This document shows, in pieces, positions 6,508 through 10,747 of a stretch of DNA of 10,747 bases (positions are counted from its first letter, which is position 1; the number at the start of each line of letters is the position of its first letter). Source of the DNA: JBFGFG01 sp041627475 (GTDB lineage Bacteria; Actinomycetota; Nitriliruptoria; Nitriliruptorales; Nitriliruptoraceae); the NCBI GenBank assembly GCA_041627475.1, contig JBFKQZ010000090.1, positions 1-10,747 on the forward strand, in the 5' to 3' direction. Under the pieces are notes generated by a model, which did not search any database, was not told where the DNA came from, and worked only from the letters and a program-made list of their open reading frames with translations. The position numbers and the translations under genes are program-made.

Positions 6508-7412
6508 CCCCCGCCCTGCTCGCGTTCCTCCTCGCCGTGCTGGCGGGGTACGGCGTCTTCCTCGTCTACACCTCCGTCGCACTCGGCTGGACGGGGCTCG
6601 GTGTCTCGCCGGCACCCTTCCGTCGTCGTGGCCGGTCGCTCCAGGTGGGGGAGCTGCTCGCGCAGGCGGGGCTCGACCGCATCGGCGTCGGGGAGTTCCT
6701 GGCTGTGTCCGTGGTCCTGTTCGGGGTCGGCTCCGGCCTCGCCTGGCTCGTGTTCGGCGGTGTCATCGCACCGGTAGCGGCCGGCGCCGCCGCCGCCTCG
6801 GCACCCATCGGGGCGGCCGTCTCTCGGCGCACGGCCCGGCAGGACCAGGCGCGTGAGGCATGGCCGCGGATGCTCGAGGAGCTCCGCCTCCAGGTGGTCA
6901 ACCTGGGTCGCTCCGTGCCGCAGGCGCTGTTCACCGTCGGTGCACGTGGACCGGAGGAGCTGCGCCCCGCCTTCGACGCCGCCCGCCGCGAGTGGGTCAT
7001 GTCGACCGACTTCGAGCGGACCCTCGACGTGCTGCGTGCCCGGCTGGCCGACGCCACGGCCGACGCCGTGTGCGAGACGCTCCTGATCGCCCACGAGGTC
7101 GGTGGGACCGACGTCGATCGACGCCTGCGTGCCCTGGTCGAGGACCGCATCGCCGACCTCGACGGACGCAAGGACGCGGTGGCGGAGCAGGCCGCCGCCA
7201 GGTTCGCCCGGTCGTTCGTGTTGGTGGTGCCGCTCGGCATGGCGCTGGTCGGGCTGACCATCGGGTCGGGGCGCGCCGCGTACGAGACGCCGCTGGGCCA
7301 GGTCGCCGTGCTCGTCGCGTTCGGCCTCATCGCCGTGTGCTGGGTCTGGGCCAGCCGGATGCTCCGCCTGCCAACCGAGGAGCGCGTGTTCGTCGGGGAG
7401 GAGCGGTCATGA
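6504..7412 (+). CDS. tadB: TadB-like inner-membrane platform protein (T2SSF)
   Basis: This 302-aa integral membrane protein has an N-terminal helix (about 4-26), a helix or hairpin at about 66-107, a cytoplasmic T2SSF (GspF-type) domain at about 117-235 starting EAWPRMLEELRLQV, and two C-terminal helices (about 237-255 and 265-285). This is the TadB topology. TadB and TadC form the platform on which the CpaF ATPase acts to extrude pilin. GTG 6504 is chosen because it overlaps the cpaF stop (GTGA) and opens directly into the first hydrophobic helix. A GGAG lies upstream at about 6491. The open frame extends further back, but only inside cpaF. The stop overlaps the tadC start (ATGA). Confidence 0.93.
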   Translation: MTPALLAFLLAVLAGYGVFLVYTSVALGWTGLGVSPAPFRRRGRSLQVGELLAQAGLDRIGVGEFLAVSVVLFGVGSGLAWLVFGGVIAPVAAGAAAASAPIGAAVSRRTARQDQAREAWPRMLEELRLQVVNLGRSVPQALFTVGARGPEELRPAFDAARREWVMSTDFERTLDVLRARLADATADAVCETLLIAHEVGGTDVDRRLRALVEDRIADLDGRKDAVAEQAAARFARSFVLVVPLGMALVGLTIGSGRAAYETPLGQVAVLVAFGLIAVCWVWASRMLRLPTEERVFVGEERS

Positions 7413-8311
7413 CCCGTCTGCTCGTCGCCTCCGGACTGCTCGCCTGGATCGGGTTGACCCTGCTGCTCGCCGAGGTCCGCTGGTTCTCGCGCACGCCGCT
7501 GGCCGAGCGCCTCGCGCCGTACGTCCCGGGTGCCTGGGGCACCCGCCGCGCCGGGCTGCTGTCGGTCGAGTCGTTCCGTGAGGCCGTGGCCCCGCTGGCG
7601 CGCACGATCGGCGAGCGCATCTCGTTCCTGCTCGGCATCACCGAGCCGCTCGAGCGCCGCCTACGCCGCGTCCACGCCACCCTCGACGCCACCGGCTTCC
7701 GTGTCCGCCAGCTCGGCTGGGCGCTCGGTGCTCTCGGGATCGGCGTCCTCTTCGTCGTCGCCGTCCGCCCGCCGGCGCCCGTCGTCCTGCTCGTCCTCCT
7801 CGGTGCGCCGGCCCTCGCGTTCCTGCTGCTCGAGCAGCAGGTGGTCGAGGCAGGCCGCCGCTGGCAGCGCCAGCTCTACCTCGAGCTGCCCGTCGTGGCC
7901 GAGCAGCTCGGGATGCTGCTCGGCGCCGGGTGGTCGCTCTTCGGTGCCATGGACCGTGTCGCCCGCCGCGGCGACGGGGCCGTGGCCAGCGACCTCCAGC
8001 GCGTCGTTGCGCGCGTCCGGCAGGGGCGGACCGAGGCAGAGGCCCTGCGCGAGTGGGCCGACCTGGCCGACGTGCCGGCGGTCGAACGTCTCGTCGCCGT
8101 CCTGGCGCTCGACCGGGAGACCTCCGACCTCGCGTCGCTCATCGCCGAGGAGTCGCGGAGCATCCGCCGCGACGTCCAGCGTGAGCTCGTCGAGACGATG
8201 GGCCGGCGCTCGCAGAAGGTCTGGATCCCCGTGACCGTCGCGACGCTGCTGCCCGGCGTCCTGTTCATCGCCATCCCGTTCATCGAGGCCGTCCGCCTCT
8301 TCGCGCTGTGA
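7409..8311 (+). CDS. tadC: TadC-like inner-membrane platform protein (T2SSF)
   Basis: This 300-aa membrane protein is paired with TadB. Hydrophobic segments lie at about residues 4-22, 102-119, 123-142 and 272-296. The T2SSF domain spans about 157-285 and contains LPVVAEQLGMLLGAGWSL and the recurrent ALREWADLADVPAVERL stretch typical of the family. ATG 7409 overlaps the tadB stop and follows GGGGAGGAG at about 7396. Residues 75-96 carry an Arg-rich amphipathic stretch (LERRLRRVHATLDATG), as often seen in TadC. The stop at 8309-8311 is followed by a 44-base leader before the pilin gene, the second break in an otherwise overlapping gene chain. Confidence 0.93.
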   Translation: MTRLLVASGLLAWIGLTLLLAEVRWFSRTPLAERLAPYVPGAWGTRRAGLLSVESFREAVAPLARTIGERISFLLGITEPLERRLRRVHATLDATGFRVRQLGWALGALGIGVLFVVAVRPPAPVVLLVLLGAPALAFLLLEQQVVEAGRRWQRQLYLELPVVAEQLGMLLGAGWSLFGAMDRVARRGDGAVASDLQRVVARVRQGRTEAEALREWADLADVPAVERLVAVLALDRETSDLASLIAEESRSIRRDVQRELVETMGRRSQKVWIPVTVATLLPGVLFIAIPFIEAVRLFAL

Positions 8312-8342
8312 GAAGCCGAACCATCGAACCGACCAGAACCCC

Positions 8343-8348
8343 AAGGAG
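8343..8348 (+). promoter_or_regulatory. Strong ribosome-binding site of the pilin gene
   Basis: AAGGAG lies 7 bases before ATG 8356. It is the best-matched and best-spaced site in the operon and sets the pilin start. An in-frame GTG at 8308 lacks such a site. The leader before it (8312-8342) is A/C-rich and should be unstructured. Together these suit a subunit needed in large amounts. Confidence 0.7.
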
Positions 8349-8355
8349 CACGTGC

Positions 8356-8592
8356 ATGCAGTACCTGGACACCGCCCATCTCTCGATCGCCGTCCGTTCG
8401 CTGCGGCTGTGGCTGCGCGACGAGACGGGTGAGGGCGTCATCTCCACCGCCATCGCCGTCCTCATCCTCGCCTTCGTCGGCGCCGGGATGTGGGTCGGCT
8501 TCAACGCGATGATGGGCTCGACCTGCGACGCGGCTGCCGGGCAGCTGGACCAGTCCATCGGGACCGGCGGCAGCACGATCGCCTGCGAGTGA
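8356..8592 (+). CDS. Small Flp/Tad-type pilin
   Basis: This 78-aa protein is probably the main fibre subunit. A 25-27 residue basic leader ends in RDETGEG. It is followed by a hydrophobic helix (about 28-49, VISTAIAVLILAFVGAGMW in order) and a short hydrophilic tail of about 27 residues. Size, position right after tadC and the D-E-x-G leader match Flp pilins. The usual Glu-Tyr pair near the start of the mature helix (as in STAEYAV) is missing; here the same place reads STAIAV. Cleavage is predicted after Gly25 or Gly27. Cys57 and Cys77 flank the tail and could form a disulfide. A dedicated strong ribosome-binding site supports high expression. It could instead be a TadE-type minor subunit, but its small size favours the major pilin. 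Confidence 0.82.
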   Translation: MQYLDTAHLSIAVRSLRLWLRDETGEGVISTAIAVLILAFVGAGMWVGFNAMMGSTCDAAAGQLDQSIGTGGSTIACE

Positions 8593-9011
8593 GCGCCGCC
8601 GCGCCCGGCGCGGCCCCCACCGACGGCGTGTGCCGCCTCCCCGACCACGGTGAGGAGGGGGCGTCGCCCGTCACCTCCGTCGTGGGGCTCGGCGTCTTCC
8701 TCACCTTCCTGCTCGTCGTCGTGCAGGTCGTCCTCTACCTGTTCACGGCCAGCGTCGTGCAGGCAGCGGCCGTCGACGGCGCGAGCCGCGGCGCCGGTGC
8801 TGCGGCGACCGACTCGACGCTCGCCGCCCGGCAGCACGCCGAGGCGGTCCTCGGTCGACTCGCGGACGACGCCGTGATCACCACCGGCGTCACCGCGGAC
8901 GAGAGCGGCGACATCCTGACGGTCGACATCGAGGTGCGCCTTCCGACGGTGCTCGGGGCCATCGGCCTCGCGACCGTCGAGCGCGGTGCCGAGGCGAGGA
9001 TCGAGCAGTGA
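8589..9011 (+). CDS. TadE-like pilin-type protein
   Basis: This 140-aa protein has a short N-terminal region ending HGEEGASPV, one hydrophobic helix (about 30-52), and an extracytoplasmic domain of about 85 residues. The domain begins with the TadE-like SVVQAAAVDGASRGAGAAA, which contains the Ala/Gly-rich surface helix of this family. It is probably a minor pilin or pseudopilin incorporated in, or needed for, the fibre. GTG 8589 overlaps the pilin stop (GTGA). There is no clear ribosome-binding site, so translation is probably coupled to the pilin gene. That would keep it below pilin level. Residue +5 after the presumed Gly24 cleavage site is Thr rather than Glu. The only Cys is in the leader. 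Confidence 0.82.
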   Translation: MSAAAPGAAPTDGVCRLPDHGEEGASPVTSVVGLGVFLTFLLVVVQVVLYLFTASVVQAAAVDGASRGAGAAATDSTLAARQHAEAVLGRLADDAVITTGVTADESGDILTVDIEVRLPTVLGAIGLATVERGAEARIEQ

Positions 9012-9484
9012 GGTGGCGGGACGAGGACGGGTTCGTCGCCGGCGGTGAGGCGCTGGCGCTGGGCGTCGTCGTCTTCGTCGTCGGTGTGCTGCTCGTCCTC
9101 AACGCCTGGCGCCTCGTCGACGGCAAGCTCGCCGTCGAGACGGCCGCGCGCGAGGCCGCCCGTGGTCTGGTGGAGGCACCGGTCGACGTCCTGCTCGACC
9201 CGGTCGGCGGGCACGAGGTCGCCGACGGCCGCGCACGCGCGACGATGGTCGCGCACCGTGGCGCGGACGACGTGCCGGAGGCGACGTGGCGGTTCGTGTC
9301 GACCCAGCTCGCCGGCACTGCAGCACGGTGCGCTCCCGTGACCGCCACGGTGACGGTCCGCGTCGACACGGTGCGTGTCCCGTTGGTGCCGGTCGGGTTC
9401 GGAACGGTGACCCTGGTCGGGACGCACACCGAGCGGGTCGAGCCGTACCGCAGCGGGTTGCCGGTCGGGGGTGCCGCATGTTGA
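9008..9484 (+). CDS. TadE/TadF-like pilin-type protein
   Basis: This 158-aa protein has a very short leader RWRDEDG, then a hydrophobic helix (about 15-33) containing Glu14 near its start. The extracytoplasmic domain opens with LAVETAAREAARGLVEAP, the Ala/Arg-rich helix shared by TadE and TadF proteins. Cys108 and Cys158 (the last residue) could pair. The start is GTG 9008 overlapping the previous stop (GTGA). The C-terminus overlaps the next gene by 7 bases (9478-9484). The role is inferred from its place in the pilin cluster: a minor pilin or assembly pseudopilin. The family boundary between TadE and TadF is not resolvable by eye. Confidence 0.8.
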   Translation: MRWRDEDGFVAGGEALALGVVVFVVGVLLVLNAWRLVDGKLAVETAAREAARGLVEAPVDVLLDPVGGHEVADGRARATMVAHRGADDVPEATWRFVSTQLAGTAARCAPVTATVTVRVDTVRVPLVPVGFGTVTLVGTHTERVEPYRSGLPVGGAAC

Positions 9485-9939
9485 CGGACCTGCTCCGACG
9501 CATCCACCGCGTCACTGCCGACGAGGACGGGAGCACCCTGGTGCTGTACCCCTTCGCGATCCTGATCGTGGTGGCGCTCGGCGGGCTCGCGCTCGACGTC
9601 GCGCTGTTCTTCCAGGCACACCGCGAGACGGTCGACGTGGCGGCGGGGCTGGCGAACGACATCGCTGGTGTCGTGGACGAGGCAGCGTTCGCGACGTCCG
9701 TCGACGGCACGGTCGCCATCGACAGCCGCCGGGCCGAGGTGCTGCTCGAACTGACGAACCAGGACCTCGTCGGCCATCCACACGGCCTGCGGTGCAGCGC
9801 CGCCGTGCGGCCGGCGACGCCCGCGACCGTCGACGTCGTCTGCACCGGTCGGGCGGACGCGATCCTGCTCCCGGCCGGGGACGTGCTCGGCCGCTTCGAC
9901 CTGCGCGGCGAGGCCACCGCGTCCGCGGCCCAGCGGTAG
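9478..9939 (+). CDS. Short TadG/TadE-like pilin-type protein
   Basis: This 153-aa protein has a basic leader ending TADEDG, a hydrophobic helix (about 20-46, STLVLYPFAILIVVALGG at its start) and an extracytoplasmic domain of about 105 residues. The segment after the helix, ALFFQAHRETVDVAAGLAND, matches the N-terminal part of TadG-like proteins (the Rv-type 'Q-x-R-x-x-x-D-x-A-A' pattern). It is far shorter than classic TadG, and there is no von Willebrand A domain. Cys106 and Cys122 may form a disulfide. The ATG lies inside the end of the preceding gene, so it is probably coupled. It is the last gene of the operon. A minor pilin role is inferred. Confidence 0.78.
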   Translation: MLTDLLRRIHRVTADEDGSTLVLYPFAILIVVALGGLALDVALFFQAHRETVDVAAGLANDIAGVVDEAAFATSVDGTVAIDSRRAEVLLELTNQDLVGHPHGLRCSAAVRPATPATVDVVCTGRADAILLPAGDVLGRFDLRGEATASAAQR

Positions 9940-10020
9940 CACGCGACCACGCAGCGTCGGATCGGACAGGTTCACGTGGCGGGGGTCGCAGGTGCGCCGG
10001 TACGGTGGGATCCGACGTCA

Positions 10021-10150
10021 CGGGGCCGCAGTCCCGGGCGGGGCAAACCTACGCGACGTGCGCCGGTGAACCGGGTCAGGGCCGGAAGGCAGCAGCCCTA
10101 AGCCGTCTCGCACGGGTGCGAGTCAGGTCCCGCTCGGGGCTGGGGCCCCG
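10021..10150 (+). ncRNA. ffs: Signal recognition particle RNA (4.5S-type)
   Basis: The core GGTGAACCGGGTCAGG, then GCCGGAAGGC, then AGCAGCCCTAAGCC (10065-10104) is the conserved SRP RNA helix-8 region, with its GGAA tetraloop at 10084-10087. Relative to the common TCCGGAAGGA form, the closing T-A pair is replaced by G-C, a compensatory change that keeps the stem. The ends fold together. CGGGGCC (10021-10027) pairs with GGCCCCG (10144-10150), CAGT (10029-10032) with GCTG (10139-10142), and CCCGGGCGGG (10033-10042) with CCCGCTCGGG (10129-10138). The result is a 22-position terminal stem with one G-G mismatch. The RNA binds Ffh for co-translational membrane targeting. Exact ends are inferred from pairing. 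A TACGGT at 10001-10006 could be its -10 box, but I see no matching -35. Confidence 0.95.
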
Positions 10151-10204
10151 TCGGCGTGTCGAGGCGGTCTAGGTTCACGCGCACACGGGAGCCGGGAGCC
10201 AGCC

Positions 10205-10597
10205 ATGTCGCGTGCACGCGAGGTCGTCGAGCAGATCACCACCGAGCTGTTCACCGTCGGCAGGCTCGAGGTCGTCGACGAGCTGTTCCGGGTCGAGTAC
10301 GTCGACCACACACCCGTCGGTGGCTTCGCCGGGGACCGTGCCGGGCTGCAGGACCTGGTCCGGCACCTGCAGGGCCAGCTGGACGAGATCGCCATGACGC
10401 CCGAACTCGTCGTCGCCGAACGCGGTGACTGGATCGCCTTCCGGTGGCGCCTGCGTGGGCACCACCCGGCGGCGATCCTCGACGACCCGACGCACGGCGG
10501 GGAGGTCGAGGTGCACGGCAACGACATCCTCCGCCTGCGGGGCGACCGGATCGCCGAGCGCTGGTCCGAGAGTGGTCTGGCGGCCCTGCTCGGGTGA
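10205..10597 (+). CDS. SnoaL-like (NTF2-fold) small protein
   Basis: This 130-aa protein has SnoaL/ester-cyclase features. These are an N-terminal helical region, EYVDHTPVGGFAGDRAGLQDL (in parts, about 34-54), LVVAERGDWIAFRWRLRGHH (in parts), and near the end DILRLRGDRIAERW. These match the family's 'Y-V-D-H-x-P', 'G-D-x-V-x-x-R-W-x-x-x-G-x-H' and 'F/L-R-x-x-x-G-x-I-x-E-x-W' blocks. The acidic residue that usually follows the last block in cyclases is not evident (ESGLAAL). Substrate and reaction cannot be told. ATG 10205 follows GGGAG (10194-10198) at 6 bases. A TAGGTT at 10170-10175 could be a -10 element. Length is normal for a single-domain member. It seems unrelated to the pilus. Confidence 0.85.
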   Translation: MSRAREVVEQITTELFTVGRLEVVDELFRVEYVDHTPVGGFAGDRAGLQDLVRHLQGQLDEIAMTPELVVAERGDWIAFRWRLRGHHPAAILDDPTHGGEVEVHGNDILRLRGDRIAERWSESGLAALLG

Positions 10598-10625
10598 GGT
10601 GTGGCGCTAGCGCTTGGTTGGCGGG

Positions 10626-10644
10626 CGCTGGCGGTGCGCCAGCG
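10626..10644 (+). terminator. GC hairpin after the SnoaL-like gene, possible terminator
   Basis: CGCTGGC (10626-10632) and GCCAGCG (10638-10644) form a perfect 7-bp stem with a 5-base loop, in the 86-base gap between two genes. No T-run follows. T-less hairpins are common after actinobacterial genes, but termination here is only a possibility. A 10-bp palindrome GCGCTAGCGC also lies at 10604-10613. Confidence 0.35.
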
Positions 10645-10683
10645 GTCGCGGCACGGTCCGGGCCACAGACGAAGGAGCGCGAC

Positions 10684-10747
10684 GTGCCCACCGCCGACCG
10701 TGACCGACTGCGGGCGCGACTGCGCGCCGCCGAGCGCCGCCTCGCCG
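10684..10747 (+). CDS. 5' end of an unidentified gene
   Basis: GTG 10684 follows AAGGAG (10672-10677) at 6 bases and opens into VPTADRDRLRARLRAAERRLA, running off the window. The start is Arg/Ala-rich and probably helical. Twenty-one residues do not allow a family call. It does not look like dnaX, the gene that often follows ffs in Actinomycetota. Confidence 0.6.
   Translation, partial: MPTADRDRLRARLRAAERRLA

Noticed and set aside
8308..8355. GTG 8308 as the pilin start, overlapping tadC in GTGA style
   Set aside because: It would add 16 Arg/Thr/Pro residues and ignore the strong AAGGAG spaced correctly for ATG 8356. The overlap is probably coincidental.
1..10747. CRISPR array, insertion sequences, tRNA genes, phage or defence genes
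   Set aside because: No spaced direct repeats, transposase motifs, terminal inverted repeats, tRNA-like cloverleaf or recognised defence domain was seen. The window is fully accounted for by chromosomal-looking genes.

Overview
The window is very GC-rich, with the strong third-position bias, frequent GTG starts and 4-bp gene overlaps of a high-GC Actinomycetota chromosome. A bacterial SRP RNA gene and a single-membrane (secretin-less) Tad/Flp pilus locus fit that assignment. I cannot name a genus from the sequence.

Layout. Bases 1-36 hold the last codons of an unidentified + strand gene. A convergent, minus-strand gene (1449-61) encodes a membrane kinase-like protein: a cytoplasmic protein-kinase fold with several altered catalytic motifs, one transmembrane helix, and an extracellular part with two D-x-D-x-D-G calcium-type loops. 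It diverges from a nine-to-ten-gene + strand operon (1583-9939) across a 133-bp regulatory gap. That gap carries a recognisable promoter and a perfect 24-bp palindrome over the predicted transcription start.

The operon is a Tad pilus system. In order it encodes a membrane LysM protein, a small protein with two repeated beta-rich (Sm-like?) units, CpaB (SAF domain), a CpaE-like MinD-family protein with a degenerate P-loop, the CpaF/TadA assembly ATPase, the TadB and TadC inner-membrane platform proteins, a small Flp-like pilin, and three further pilin-like (TadE/TadF/TadG-type) proteins. Genes are joined by overlapping stop/start codons except at two places, before cpaB and before the Flp pilin. 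The pilin has the strongest ribosome-binding site. No prepilin peptidase and no secretin are present in the window.

After the operon come a clear SRP RNA gene (ffs, about 10021-10150), a SnoaL-like small protein gene (10205-10597), a GC hairpin, and the first 64 bases of another + strand gene.

Working model (inference). CpaF powers TadB/TadC to assemble a fibre of the small pilin plus minor pilins, CpaB and CpaE position or support the machine, and the LysM protein may tie it to peptidoglycan. The divergent kinase-like receptor is a candidate sensor or regulator of the pilus, although nothing in the sequence proves the link. The least familiar parts are the LysM/duplicated-domain pair at the head of the operon, the divergent kinase, and pilins that lack the usual Glu at +5.
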